A stretch of 64,000 bases of DNA from Actinoplanes italicus (GTDB lineage: Bacteria; Actinomycetota; Actinomycetes; Mycobacteriales; Micromonosporaceae): NCBI RefSeq assembly GCF_003001815.1, contig NZ_PVMZ01000003.1:186001-250000 (forward strand), in the 5' to 3' direction. Made by a program: the position numbers and the translations under genes. Below are positions 35,954-44,273 of this stretch, piece after piece. The notes below the pieces were generated by a model. It was not told where the DNA came from. It worked only from the letters and a program-made list of their open reading frames with translations, and searched no databases. The first letter of the stretch is position 1. Each line of letters opens with the position of its first letter.

Positions 35954-36301
35954 CTACTCCAGGTTGATCTCTTGGTGCTCGGGAAGAGCGAGGCCGGGGG
36001 CGGTCAGCCGGGCGGCGGCGAGCACGCGGGCTGGCCGGGACCGCCAGGGGACGGTGACGAGCGACCCCGGCTTGATCTCCGGGTCGAGCGGGGCGAACAC
36101 CGTGGTGCTGCTCAGGTGCTCGCTGCCGTAGGCGTCGACGGTCTGCACGGTCACGGCACGGCGGACGTCCTCGATGTAGCAGGGGCTGAGGCTGGTGGCG
36201 GCCGCGAAGGTGTCGCCGTAGGCGCCAGAGCCGGTCCAGGCCTGAACGGTGACGGTGTGCGGGGTGAGGCCGACGGAGGCGAGGAACTCTTCCCAGGTCA
36301 C
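35954..36301 (-). CDS. Head-tail connector protein
   Basis: A 115-aa protein (TWEEFLASVGLTPHTVTVQA ... AYGDTFAAATSLSPCYIEDV ... RVLAAARL), a small beta-barrel typical of head-closure proteins. It starts with GTG overlapping the upstream stop (GTGA). Assignment is by size and position. Confidence 0.68.
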   Translation of the reverse strand: MTWEEFLASVGLTPHTVTVQAWTGSGAYGDTFAAATSLSPCYIEDVRRAVTVQTVDAYGSEHLSSTTVFAPLDPEIKPGSLVTVPWRSRPARVLAAARLTAPGLALPEHQEINLE

Positions 36302-36978
36302 CAGCAGTACCCCCACGGTTCGCCGGGCTGGCCACCGGTGAGGCCGGCGGCCTGCAGGGTGAGCCAGGCCTGGTCGACGAGCCCGTTGGTGCGCGGGACC
36401 GGGCTGGTGGGCGTCGCGGCCTTGGTGCCCTGGAGCTTGCCGATCGTGAAGCTGGTGATCGTGGTGAGGATGCCGCCGAGCCCAGTGGAGTCGCCGTCCT
36501 GGGCGTTGCCTGCGATCTGCTCGAGCGAGGCCTGCCGCAGCGCCTCGACGTACACCGGGTCGGTGATGTCGTAGACGGCGGCGAGGAGTGCCCGGTCGAT
36601 CTCCCGGGCGGCGCGGATGAGCAGCTGGTCGGCGTTGTCGGGCAGCGGGGACAGGATGTCCGACAGGTCGGCTTGGGACGCGTACGCGCCGGTCGGCGGG
36701 ACCGCCAGGGTGGAGCCGTCGACGACTTGGAAGGCGCCGAAGCGGGCGTCGGTGACGGGGCCGGTGACGGCCACCTTGTAGGTCCACTGGCCGAGGTCTG
36801 TGGGTTCGAAGGTGGCGGCCCGGTAGATGCCGAGGCTCGGCGAGGCGACGGATGGGATGACCGGGCTGCCGACGGTGGGCGTGGCAGTGAACACCACGGT
36901 CGCGGCGGCCAGGGCGCCGTCCCGGTCGTAGACGGTGTGCTCCAGGTTGACGCCCTGGCCGAGCAGGTATCTGGGCAC
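36298..36978 (-). CDS. Head-tail adaptor with N-terminal Ig-like domain
   Basis: A 226-aa protein. Residues 1-90 resemble an Ig-like domain (HTVYDRDGALAAATVVFTAT ... LGQWTYKVAV). Residues 100-226 are helical (DNADQLLIRAAREIDRALLA ... DPVYVEALRQASLEQIA), as in gp6-type adaptor rings. It ends overlapping the next gene. Confidence 0.7.
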   Translation of the reverse strand: MPRYLLGQGVNLEHTVYDRDGALAAATVVFTATPTVGSPVIPSVASPSLGIYRAATFEPTDLGQWTYKVAVTGPVTDARFGAFQVVDGSTLAVPPTGAYASQADLSDILSPLPDNADQLLIRAAREIDRALLAAVYDITDPVYVEALRQASLEQIAGNAQDGDSTGLGGILTTITSFTIGKLQGTKAATPTSPVPRTNGLVDQAWLTLQAAGLTGGQPGEPWGYCW

Positions 36979-36994
36979 GGGCGCCTCCAGGCGG

Positions 36995-39052
36995 TCAGGT
37001 GGGTGGTCGGCCAGTGCGGAGAACCAGCGGCCGGGAGACCGTCGCCAGGACGGTTGGCCTCGTGGTGGTGCGGAGCGCGCTGGTGGGCGCGGAGGTGGCC
37101 CCGTCAGGCGGAACGATGATCGCCGTGGCAGTCAGGCTGCCGAGACCAGCAAGGGTCGCCATGGCCGAGGTGGCGCGGGCGACGGTGCCGGTGAGGGCAC
37201 CAACAGCGGCGAGGAGGCCGGTGTCGACGGCAGTGCGCACTGCCGTGGCGCTGAGTGCGCCGGTGCCGGAGAGTGTTGCGGTTTCGACGCCTGGTGGTGT
37301 GACGTCGCCTGCCGCGGTGAGTGTCCCGGTGGCGGACAGAACCGCCGTGCCGAGGCGAGTGGTGGTGCCGGTGGCTGTGAGTGCCCCCGTGGCGCTCAGG
37401 GTGCCGGTCGTGGCTGCGGTGCGTTCGCCGGCGGCGGTGAGGCTGCCGGTGGCGGTGAGGGTGGCGGTCTGGTCGCCGCCGGTGGTGCCGGTGGCGGTGA
37501 GCTCGCCGAGCCCGGCCAGGGCCGCCGTGGTGGCCTGGGTGCGGGCGGCGGTGCCGGTGAGTGCTCCGGTGGCGGCGAGTGTGGCCGTGGTGTCGGTGGT
37601 GCGGAGTCCGGTGCCGGAGAGGCCGCCGGTTGCGGCGAGGGTGGCTGTGGCGTCCTGGGTGCGGACGCCGGTTGCCGCCAGAGTGCCGGTCGCCGCCAGG
37701 GCGGCTGTGCCGCTGGTGGTCTTGGTAGCGGTGCCTGTGAGGGTGCCGTTGGCGGCCAGGGTGGCGGTGGTGCTGGTGTCGCGGGTCGCCGCCCCGGACA
37801 GGGTGCCGGTGGCTGCCAGCGTGGCGTCGGCGTTGTGGGTGACCGGGCCGCCCGCCCCGGCGGTGTAGTCGACGTCGACGAAGTAGTTGGTCTGGCTGCC
37901 GGGGCTGTTCGGGTAGCCCGCCGACGCGTTGATCCGGAACGTGCCCTGGGAGATGGTTTTCCCGGCGACGGTGTCTCCGTCGGCGTCGGCGGTGATGTTG
38001 CCGTTGACCAGGTCGCTGCCGAAGAAACTGGTGGTGGCGACGTACCGGCCGTCACCGGAGAACACGCTGGCCCGGTACGCGGTTCCGGCGGTGACGGAGA
38101 CCGGGCCGATCGGAACCGTGTTCCACGTGCCCGGGTTCGGGGCGCTGCCCATGGTGGCGCTGGCGAGCAGCGTGCCGGTGCCGGGGTCGCTGGTGTCTAC
38201 GGACCAGAGGGCGACGGTGTAGACGCCGGAGACGGTGGTGGTGGCGAACCAGCGGATCGCGGTGACCTGACCGTCAGCGGCGAACCGCATCGTCGTAGCG
38301 ACGGTGATGCCAGGCGTGCCGTCGGACGCGTTGATAACCGCCGGGGTCTGGTTACGGAACAGATGCTCCGCGCCGGACGCCCTGGTGGGCGGGCCGATCG
38401 GATGGCCGTAGCCGATCGGGACCGAGTTAGCCGAGACGGAGGTCCCGACCGTCGAAACCTGGTTCGCGCCACCACCGGTCCAGTCGCGTACAGGAATAGA
38501 AACGGCCGCCTGGTCAAGTACCCAAAACCCAGCCGGACCGGTACATAGCCAGGCCCCCAGTGAGGCCGCAAGCGTCGATACCTCGTCGTCAGAGAGCGCG
38601 CGGGTCCAAGCGGCAGCACACTCCATGTCCCCAACTAGGCGTGCTACACCCGAAACCCAGTCCCCCAGCCCTAGGCCTGTGATCGCCATCGGCGTGATCG
38701 TGAAGGACACCGAGTTTGAACGTGTCCATACGCCTGTACTCATGTTGAGCGCGTGGAACCGAGCTGGTGTATTGCCCGCCGTCTTGCTGACAACCAACAG
38801 GTACCAGGTGTTGATGGCCAGCGTGATGGCAGAGCTTGGGGACCTGTCGAAAGCGTTGATGCGGGCGGTGAATGCACCCCCGCCCGCAATCCGGATGTTG
38901 ACGGCCTGATCAGATGCGCCGGCGGAGGAGTACGGATATTGGGTGCCGGAGGTCGATGTGAAGCGCACCATGATGGCCGCAGCGAACCCGTCGGTGAACC
39001 CGAACGTTCCGGCGGTCAGAATGACCTCTCCGTTGGAGAATGTCCGTGCCAC
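36995..39052 (-). CDS. Repeat-rich surface protein with LamG-like and DUF4082-like domains
   Basis: A 685-aa protein. Residues 1-170 look LamG/concanavalin-like (NTWYLLVVSKTAGNTPARFH, WTRALSDDEVSTLAAS). Residues about 225-400 resemble DUF4082 (VTAIRWFATTTVSGVYTVAL; GTAYRASVFSGDGRYVATT). Residues 410-651 are twelve 20-residue beta-type repeats. It is coded between the capsid and connector genes, where decoration proteins or head fibres are more likely than tail fibres. The role, adhesion to hyphae or polysaccharide, is inference. Confidence 0.7.
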   Translation of the reverse strand: MARTFSNGEVILTAGTFGFTDGFAAAIMVRFTSTSGTQYPYSSAGASDQAVNIRIAGGGAFTARINAFDRSPSSAITLAINTWYLLVVSKTAGNTPARFHALNMSTGVWTRSNSVSFTITPMAITGLGLGDWVSGVARLVGDMECAAAWTRALSDDEVSTLAASLGAWLCTGPAGFWVLDQAAVSIPVRDWTGGGANQVSTVGTSVSANSVPIGYGHPIGPPTRASGAEHLFRNQTPAVINASDGTPGITVATTMRFAADGQVTAIRWFATTTVSGVYTVALWSVDTSDPGTGTLLASATMGSAPNPGTWNTVPIGPVSVTAGTAYRASVFSGDGRYVATTSFFGSDLVNGNITADADGDTVAGKTISQGTFRINASAGYPNSPGSQTNYFVDVDYTAGAGGPVTHNADATLAATGTLSGAATRDTSTTATLAANGTLTGTATKTTSGTAALAATGTLAATGVRTQDATATLAATGGLSGTGLRTTDTTATLAATGALTGTAARTQATTAALAGLGELTATGTTGGDQTATLTATGSLTAAGERTAATTGTLSATGALTATGTTTRLGTAVLSATGTLTAAGDVTPPGVETATLSGTGALSATAVRTAVDTGLLAAVGALTGTVARATSAMATLAGLGSLTATAIIVPPDGATSAPTSALRTTTRPTVLATVSRPLVLRTGRPPT
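37100..37825 (-). repeat. Twelve 60-bp coding repeats in the surface protein
   Basis: Each unit encodes a 20-residue block of the form ATLAATG-LTGTA-RT---T; one has two extra residues. The conserved Ala-Thr-Leu-(4)-Gly-(1)-Leu pattern suggests a beta-solenoid or fibre. DNA copies are diverged, but repeat number could vary by recombination. Confidence 0.8.
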
Positions 39053-39061
39053 TCAGGCCCC

Positions 39062-39580
39062 CTAGCTTGTGGTGTAGCTGAGCCCCACCGCCAGAAGTTC
39101 GGCGTCGCCAGTGGCCGTGTCGGAGCCGTCAGCTGCTGCCCGAGCCACCCGCACCACCACCAGGTCCCCGGCCGCCAACGAGTCCGCGTTGGTCAGCGTG
39201 ATGCTGGTCTCGGCGAGGTACCCGGCCGTTCCCGGCACCGTCGTCGTCCCGGTGTTCGCCGACCCGAAGTCCTGGGCGTCCACATCCGTCGAGTCGCCGG
39301 GGCTGGTCGCGGAGATCCGCACGTCCCAGACCACCGCACCGCTCGTGGCGCTCGCGGCCAGCCATTGCAGCTTCGCGACCGGCGTCGACGCGTAGTCGTC
39401 CGGCATCCGAAACTGCCAGACACACCACTCTTCGCTGCTGGCGTCGAAAAGCAGCTTGAGCGTGTAGACACCCGGCGCGGTTGCCGACGACTTCGTCACG
39501 CTCATGCCCGGCGCCAGGTTGCTGGCAGACCCGTCCGGGAGCGTCGCCGCCCCCGGCGTCAGAACAATCGTCCCGAGCAC
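39062..39580 (-). CDS. Beta-rich virion structural protein
   Basis: A 172-aa protein beginning MLGTIVLTPGAATLPDGSAS, with CVWQFRMPDDYASTPVAKLQ and SITLTNADSLAAGDLVVVRV. These features are typical of trimeric jelly-roll tips or decoration proteins in actinophages. Neighbouring genes are also surface proteins. Confidence 0.6.
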   Translation of the reverse strand: MLGTIVLTPGAATLPDGSASNLAPGMSVTKSSATAPGVYTLKLLFDASSEEWCVWQFRMPDDYASTPVAKLQWLAASATSGAVVWDVRISATSPGDSTDVDAQDFGSANTGTTTVPGTAGYLAETSITLTNADSLAAGDLVVVRVARAAADGSDTATGDAELLAVGLSYTTS

Positions 39581-39581
39581 G

Positions 39582-39971
39582 TCAGGCCGCCAGCCCGCCC
39601 TGCGTCGCCGTCGGCGTGATCGACAGCGTATCCCCGTTTGCCACCGTCTTGTTCGCCCCCAGCGGCCCCGAAATCTGGAAGTTCCCAGAGGTCAGGGCAT
39701 CCCATTCGCTGACGTGGGAGATCGTCTCCGTACCTGCCGACCACGACGTCCAGGAGACCGCCGTACCGGTCATCGACCGGTTCGTGCTCACCGTGGACGG
39801 CGCCGCATACGTCACCGGCTTCCGCGTCGTCTCCGCCGACGCGTTGGCCGTCCCCGCCGCGCCCGGATCACCGGTGTGAACCTTCAGGTGCGGGGTGTAC
39901 GCCGTCCACGTCGTCCCCCGGCGGACATTCAGGATCGCGTCCGCGTGCGTCGTGCTCAGGCCTGTCGTCAC
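39582..39971 (-). CDS. Phage fibre-like protein
   Basis: A 129-aa protein (LSTTHADAILNVRRGTTWTA ... LKVHTGDPGAAGTAN ... VSEWDALTSGNFQISGPLGA). It belongs to the widespread 'tail fibre' family of actinophages with the HTGDPG motif. Here it lies on the capsid side of the connectors. It overlaps the upstream gene by ATGA. Confidence 0.72.
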   Translation of the reverse strand: MTTGLSTTHADAILNVRRGTTWTAYTPHLKVHTGDPGAAGTANASAETTRKPVTYAAPSTVSTNRSMTGTAVSWTSWSAGTETISHVSEWDALTSGNFQISGPLGANKTVANGDTLSITPTATQGGLAA

Positions 39972-40303
39972 TTCTCGGCCCCCTTCGCCTCCAGGTGCGC
40001 CAGCAGGTCCCCGCCGCGCAGCTCCTCAGCCCCCGCCGTCTGCGGCCCACACAGACCCGTCGGGCAGCCCGCCTCACGGCAGCAGTCCATGTGCAGGTAC
40101 AGCCCCGGCTCGTTCAGCTGGTCGATCGCCAGCGCCTTCACCTCCGCCGGGTGGTCGCTGCCCAGGACGATCGCGATAACCGCCTGGCTCGGCCGGTCAT
40201 CGCGGTCCGGATCGGCACCGACCGTGTGCCGAGGGTGGTCGTCGATCAGTCCACAGCGATCACACACCCGGATGGGCCGGTCGTCGCCGATGTTCTCGTG
40301 CAT
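39968..40303 (-). CDS. Cys-rich hypothetical protein, possible zinc-binding
   Basis: A 111-aa protein with VCDRCGLIDDHPRH (CxxC...H) and a second cluster CCREAGCPTGLC. The helical C-terminus LRGGDLLAHLEAKGAEK is coupled to the next gene. It occurs with capsid/fibre genes in actinophages. Role unknown. Confidence 0.6.
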   Translation of the reverse strand: MHENIGDDRPIRVCDRCGLIDDHPRHTVGADPDRDDRPSQAVIAIVLGSDHPAEVKALAIDQLNEPGLYLHMDCCREAGCPTGLCGPQTAGAEELRGGDLLAHLEAKGAEK

Positions 40304-40330
40304 CAGCCCCTCCAGGGCGTGAGATGGAAC

Positions 40331-40371
40331 GGTGCGGGCCCGGGGAACAGCCGGAAACCCGAGCCCGCACC
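40331..40371 (-). terminator. Hairpin between the capsid and surface-protein genes
   Basis: GGTGCGGGC (40331-40339) pairs with GCCCGCACC (40363-40371). It lies 5 bases past the stop of the gene at 40376, and may set the high ratio of capsid to downstream transcripts. Confidence 0.6.
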
Positions 40372-40375
40372 GAGA

Positions 40376-40966
40376 TCAGGTGAGGACGACGTACGGCACG
40401 AACTGCTTCGCCGTCGTGCTCGTGATCGTCAGCGGCGCCGAGGCCGTCAGCGACGAACCCGACGACTGCGACAACGCCCGCTCGCCGGTCACGATCGCCG
40501 GAGCCGCCACCGAACCCAGCAGCGTCGGCGGCGTCGTCGCGGTGACCATGATCCCGACGTAGTAGATGCCAGTCCGCGGCACCGTCACCGGGCTCGCCAG
40601 CGCCAACGTCTTCGTCGTGTTCGCCGCCCACGCCGTGCTGGTCTGGTCCCCGGTCTGCCCCAGCAGCGCCGGAACCGCGCTGTCGTCGTACAACGCGAAC
40701 CAGTAGTTCGTCGGCGTACCGGCCGCGGTCGCACCCGACCGCACCGAGATGTTCGTGATGATGTCGCCGGCCCGCAGGAAGATCGGCACCGACGTCATGA
40801 CACCGGTGGCGAGTGCGACCTGGCCGGTGTCACCGGCGCTGTCGTACAGGCCGATCCGCGGCAGGTTGCGCCGGGCGAACGTCTCCGGGCTGGCCGGGTC
40901 GCTGGCGTTCGCCCACTCCAGCAGGTCACGGACGTTGCGGCGGTAGCCGCCGAGCTGCTCGCTCAT
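40376..40966 (-). CDS. Beta-rich virion surface protein
   Basis: A 196-aa protein. The N-terminal 45 residues are helical (YRRNVRDLLEWANASDPASP ... RRNLPRI). The remainder is beta (FLRAGDIITNISVRSGATAA; VPRTGIYYVGIMVTA), resembling receptor-binding or capsid-decoration jelly rolls. It is directly downstream of the capsid-associated gene. Confidence 0.6.
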   Translation of the reverse strand: MSEQLGGYRRNVRDLLEWANASDPASPETFARRNLPRIGLYDSAGDTGQVALATGVMTSVPIFLRAGDIITNISVRSGATAAGTPTNYWFALYDDSAVPALLGQTGDQTSTAWAANTTKTLALASPVTVPRTGIYYVGIMVTATTPPTLLGSVAAPAIVTGERALSQSSGSSLTASAPLTITSTTAKQFVPYVVLT

Positions 40967-41328
40967 GAGTCCTCCTTCTTGCCGAGGAACTTCTCGGCCA
41001 GCTGGTCACGGGTGAGCGCCTCGGCCTGCTCCTCGGTGAGGCGGAGACCCTCCGGCGCGTCGTTCATCGCGAAGGCCTTCCAGTCGGCCTTCGACGCGCC
41101 CCGAGACGGGGCACCCGGCGGCGGATCGAACGGCGGCGGCTCCTCGGAGTGGGCTGGCTCGACGGCCAGGTCCTCGTCCTCGTCCGGGATGACGCTGTAG
41201 CCAGCGCCCTGGAAGTACGCCAGCGCCGAAGCGGTCAGCGGACCCTCGTAAATGCCCCTGACCAGTGGCACACCAGCGACCTCGCCGGTGTAGTCCGGGA
41301 CGGGGGCAGTGACGGTGTACGTCCTCAT
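40963..41328 (-). CDS. Small head-associated protein
   Basis: A 121-aa protein. The N-terminal beta part (MRTYTVTAPVPDYTGEVAGV) is followed by an acidic/Pro-rich linker (EEPPPFDPPPGAPSR) and a helical tail ending GKKEDS. ATG 41328 has GAGGAG upstream and is 8 bases past the capsid stop. It resembles small proteins that follow major capsid genes. Confidence 0.6.
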   Translation of the reverse strand: MRTYTVTAPVPDYTGEVAGVPLVRGIYEGPLTASALAYFQGAGYSVIPDEDEDLAVEPAHSEEPPPFDPPPGAPSRGASKADWKAFAMNDAPEGLRLTEEQAEALTRDQLAEKFLGKKEDS

Positions 41329-41336
41329 GTCGCTCC

Positions 41337-42371
41337 TCACCGGACCTTGATGTTCCGGAGCACCGCGGCCGCGCGGGTCGCCTTGAGAGCGACGCCGACC
41401 GGGCCGAGCTCGACCTCACCGGTCTTCACCGCGCCGGACGAGTTGAAGTCCGGCAGCCACGAGCGGACCAGCTGGCCGTCGGTGGTGGTGACGCCGTGGA
41501 AGCCGTCCATGCCGATCCGGACCGCGTACAGGTCGGTCAGGTTGGCGATGTTGCCGCCACCACCGGCGCCGTCCGCGTCACGCGTGACGAGCGGGATGAT
41601 CGGGTCGCTCGTGCCGGCCTTCTCGCCCGGGTCGAAGAACACGATGCCGCCGTACGACTCGCGGACGATCGGCCGGCCGTTCGGGCCCATCAGGCCGTCC
41701 ATCGGGTCGGCGGTGTACATCCCGGACCGGCGTGCCATGGCCCGGATCCGGGCCAGCGCCCACTTGTTGCCGAGGATCAGGGTCGGGGTGCCGTCGAGCA
41801 GGGACAGCCACTCGTCGATCCGGTCCTGAGCCTTGAAGTGGCTGCGGGTGTCGGTGTCGAAGTCGGTCCAGTCCAGGTAGCCCGAGGTGATGCCGTAGTT
41901 GATCGGCAGGTACTCGGTGGTGGACCCGGCGAGGGCCTTGTTGAGGCCGTCGAAGGAGTTGGCGTCGACCGCAGTGTCCCCGTTGATCACGACGTCCTGG
42001 AACTTGGTCCGGGTCGCCTTGATCTTCTGCTGCATGTTCAGTGTGACCGCGCCGGACGCGGCCGCACCGAGGCGGGCCAGCACCCGGTCGATGCCGAACG
42101 AGCCACCCATCACCGCGAGGGTGGTGGTGTACTTCTGGGTCTTGACCTCGGTCGGCGTGTACTCCGTGTTGTAGGCACGGGTGTCCGCGGTCGGCTGCGT
42201 GATGAGCCGCCGGTAGCCGTAGTCGAGGGTGCCACCGCCACCGCTGGGGTTGACGGCGTCGTCGAAGACGAGCGCGTCCAGGATCGGCGATTCCTTGCGG
42301 AACTCGTCGATGACGGTGAGGTCGACGTCGTCGTTGGTGTTGTTCTTCGCCTCAAGCAGCGAAGTGGGCAT
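41337..42371 (-). CDS. Major capsid protein (HK97 fold)
   Basis: A 344-aa protein. The central part, with NMQQKIKATRTKFQDVVING (E-loop/spine-helix region) and TPTLILGNKWALARIRAMAR, and the C-terminal YAVRIGMDGFHGV match HK97-fold coat proteins of actinophages. It follows the scaffold gene by 11 bases and comes before the small head proteins. Confidence 0.9.
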   Translation of the reverse strand: MPTSLLEAKNNTNDDVDLTVIDEFRKESPILDALVFDDAVNPSGGGGTLDYGYRRLITQPTADTRAYNTEYTPTEVKTQKYTTTLAVMGGSFGIDRVLARLGAAASGAVTLNMQQKIKATRTKFQDVVINGDTAVDANSFDGLNKALAGSTTEYLPINYGITSGYLDWTDFDTDTRSHFKAQDRIDEWLSLLDGTPTLILGNKWALARIRAMARRSGMYTADPMDGLMGPNGRPIVRESYGGIVFFDPGEKAGTSDPIIPLVTRDADGAGGGGNIANLTDLYAVRIGMDGFHGVTTTDGQLVRSWLPDFNSSGAVKTGEVELGPVGVALKATRAAAVLRNIKVR

Positions 42372-42382
42372 GATCGCCCCTT

Positions 42383-43102
42383 TCAGCCGGCCATCTTCTT
42401 GGCGACGGCGGATTGGAGGTTGGCGGATCGGGCGGGGCCGTGTCCGCCGCCGGTGTGGTCGCTGCTGCCGGACCTCGTGCCGCCGCCCTTGGCGCCGGTG
42501 GTTCCGTATCGAGCGGGGTTGTCTTTGACCGCTTTTTTGACCAGGTCGCCGACCTTGTCGGCGTAGTCGTCAGCGGTGACGTCCAGCTTCTTGAGCTGGT
42601 CGAGGAACTTGGTGCTGTCGAGCAGCTCGGCGGCGTGGGCCGAGTGCTTGGTTGCCGCGTCCCGGACGGCCAGCTGCACGGCCAGGGCTTCAGCGCGCTG
42701 CTCGGCCGCGGTTGCGCGGTCGGTCAGCTGCTTGACCTGGGTCTCCGGGTCGGCCTTGCCGTCGGAGCCGATGCCGAGCGCCTTGAGGACGCTGGCCAGC
42801 TTGTCGCTGCTGTCCTTGGCCGCCTGCTTGGCCTTTCGCTCGGCCTCGCGGGCGGAACCGAGGGCGCGAGCGGCGCGTTCCTTGTCGAACTCGCCGTCGT
42901 CCAGCTTCGGCTTCTTGTCGCCGTCGCCGGTCTTGTCGTCACCGGCGTCGTCGTTCTCGCCGCCACCTGCAGGGCCGCCACCGGCGGACCCGTCCCCTCC
43001 GCCGTCGCCCGGATCGTTGCGGTGCCAGCCGCCCCGAGGCGGTCGTGGCGTCAGCTCGATTCCGGAGAGCAGGCTCAGGGCACGGCGACGGGTGTGACGC
43101 AT
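42383..43102 (-). CDS. Capsid scaffolding protein
   Basis: A 239-aa protein. The Gly/Asp-rich N-terminus is followed by a long charged coiled coil (about 75-150; AREAERKAKQAAKDSSDKLA) and a helical C-terminal region (KFLDQLKKLDVTADDYADKV). It lies immediately before the capsid gene, as is usual for scaffolds. Confidence 0.85.
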   Translation of the reverse strand: MRHTRRRALSLLSGIELTPRPPRGGWHRNDPGDGGGDGSAGGGPAGGGENDDAGDDKTGDGDKKPKLDDGEFDKERAARALGSAREAERKAKQAAKDSSDKLASVLKALGIGSDGKADPETQVKQLTDRATAAEQRAEALAVQLAVRDAATKHSAHAAELLDSTKFLDQLKKLDVTADDYADKVGDLVKKAVKDNPARYGTTGAKGGGTRSGSSDHTGGGHGPARSANLQSAVAKKMAG

Positions 43103-43215
43103 GGGTACTCCTGGGTGTCATCGGCGGCACCTTGTCCGCGGACTGTGTGTCCGTCAGCCCTTGGCTGGCGGGTCGTACCGTGCGCCCCATTTGCCATCCG
43201 TAGAGGGAATGATCA

Positions 43216-43605
43216 ATGAAGGCACGTCACGTCATGTTGGCCAGCGCGATCGCGTTGGCCGGCTGCTCCAGCCCAGCTCCAGCCGCACACACCGAAGGCC
43301 AATCCCCGGTGGTGGCCGAAACGTCGCTACCGAGCGCCCCGGCGCTACCGGCCTGCTCGGAGGTGTTCATCCCGGGCAAGACCGTCGACGAGAAGAAGGC
43401 CCTCGCCGGGTGCCTCAGCACGCGTGGTCAGGTCGTGGCCGTGGGCTTCTTCGAGTGCCAGGACGGCGGGGTGCTGTTCCAGGTCGACGCCAGCACCGGA
43501 GCGCCGGGCGGCTACGGGTTCGGCGGCAAGCCGTACCGCGTGGTGACAGGCGAGGCCGCGGCCGACAAGGGCTACAAGAAGGCCTACAACACCTGCGTGG
43601 GCTGA
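43216..43605 (+). CDS. Lipoprotein encoded antisense to the head operon (moron)
   Basis: A 129-aa protein. Signal sequence MKARHVMLASAIALAGCSSP has a lipobox LALAGC-like site (IALAGC, Cys17). The mature part has two or three further Cys (PACSEVFIPGKTVDEKKALA; FFECQDGG) and would be exported and anchored outside the cell membrane. The ribosome binding site GAGGGA precedes the ATG. It is read rightward between the scaffold and MuF genes, with its own upstream region (43103-43215). Superinfection exclusion is a plausible but unproved role. Confidence 0.75.
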   Translation: MKARHVMLASAIALAGCSSPAPAAHTEGQSPVVAETSLPSAPALPACSEVFIPGKTVDEKKALAGCLSTRGQVVAVGFFECQDGGVLFQVDASTGAPGGYGFGGKPYRVVTGEAAADKGYKKAYNTCVG

Positions 43606-43607
43606 CC

Positions 43608-44132
43608 GTGCCTCCCCAGAAGCACAAACCCTCCGTGCCCGGCTTGGTTCTCCTGGCCGTCGTACTACTGGGCCTTTGCGCCTTCTGCAGCTGCGGCACC
43701 GACGACGAGGACGAGCCGAGGAGCCTGAGCAGCTCCCCGAGTCCAAGTCCGAGCTCGAAGCCGACGCCGATCCGAGTGGTGCCCACGGCCGACGTGTACG
43801 CCGGGATCGCGTGTGACACGTTCAGCAGCGGCTACCGGGCCACGATGACGGCTTCCGCGCGTATCGACCTGGCGAAGCAGATCAGCGGCTACGCCGAGGA
43901 CTCGGAGACCGCCGGGGTACGCAAAGCGACCGGATCGCTGGCCAAGAACGCGCTGACCGGGGGAAAGGGCTGGAAGGCCAGTGGTGCAGCGTTCGTGAAG
44001 TGGTGCAAGGCGCGCGGCTGGGTCGACTACACCGACTCCGAGGATGGCCGGTCCCGGGGTGACAGCTACAACGGAGGCGGCGACAGCGACGGTGGCGGCT
44101 GGTCGCGCAGGCGTGGGCGGGGGTGGTGGTAG
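43608..44132 (+). CDS. Second exported/lipoprotein-like moron protein
   Basis: A 174-aa protein with start GTG 43608, two bases past the upstream stop, so it is co-transcribed. The N-terminal signal GLVLLAVVLLGLCAFCSCG has Cys in a loose lipobox. A Ser/Pro linker (SSSPSPSPSSKPTPI) spans the wall, then comes a globular domain with CDTFSSGY ... KWCKARGW, and a Gly/Arg/Trp-rich tail. Unrelated to the first by visible motifs. Confidence 0.65.
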   Translation: MPPQKHKPSVPGLVLLAVVLLGLCAFCSCGTDDEDEPRSLSSSPSPSPSSKPTPIRVVPTADVYAGIACDTFSSGYRATMTASARIDLAKQISGYAEDSETAGVRKATGSLAKNALTGGKGWKASGAAFVKWCKARGWVDYTDSEDGRSRGDSYNGGGDSDGGGWSRRRGRGWW

Positions 44133-44135
44133 CCG

Positions 44136-44273
44136 CTACTGCTCGTCGTCCGGTTCCGGGGCCCACACCGGGATCGGACCACCGCGCGGTTCGGCCAGGA
44201 TCGGCGGCGTGTAGTCGCCGTCCTGCCGTTCCCGCATCCGCTCCTCGCCGTCGGTGAACTCCTCGTCAGCCAC
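44136..44273 (-). CDS. 45-aa acidic phage protein after the MuF gene
   Basis: GTG 44273 overlaps the MuF-toxin stop by 8 bases. The frame runs DEEFTDGEERMRERQDGDYT, PPILAEPRGGPIPVW and DDEQ. Codon bias is good. Its place directly behind the toxin domain raises the possibility of a toxin partner, but nothing in the sequence shows that. Confidence 0.5.
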   Translation of the reverse strand: MADEEFTDGEERMRERQDGDYTPPILAEPRGGPIPVWAPEPDDEQ

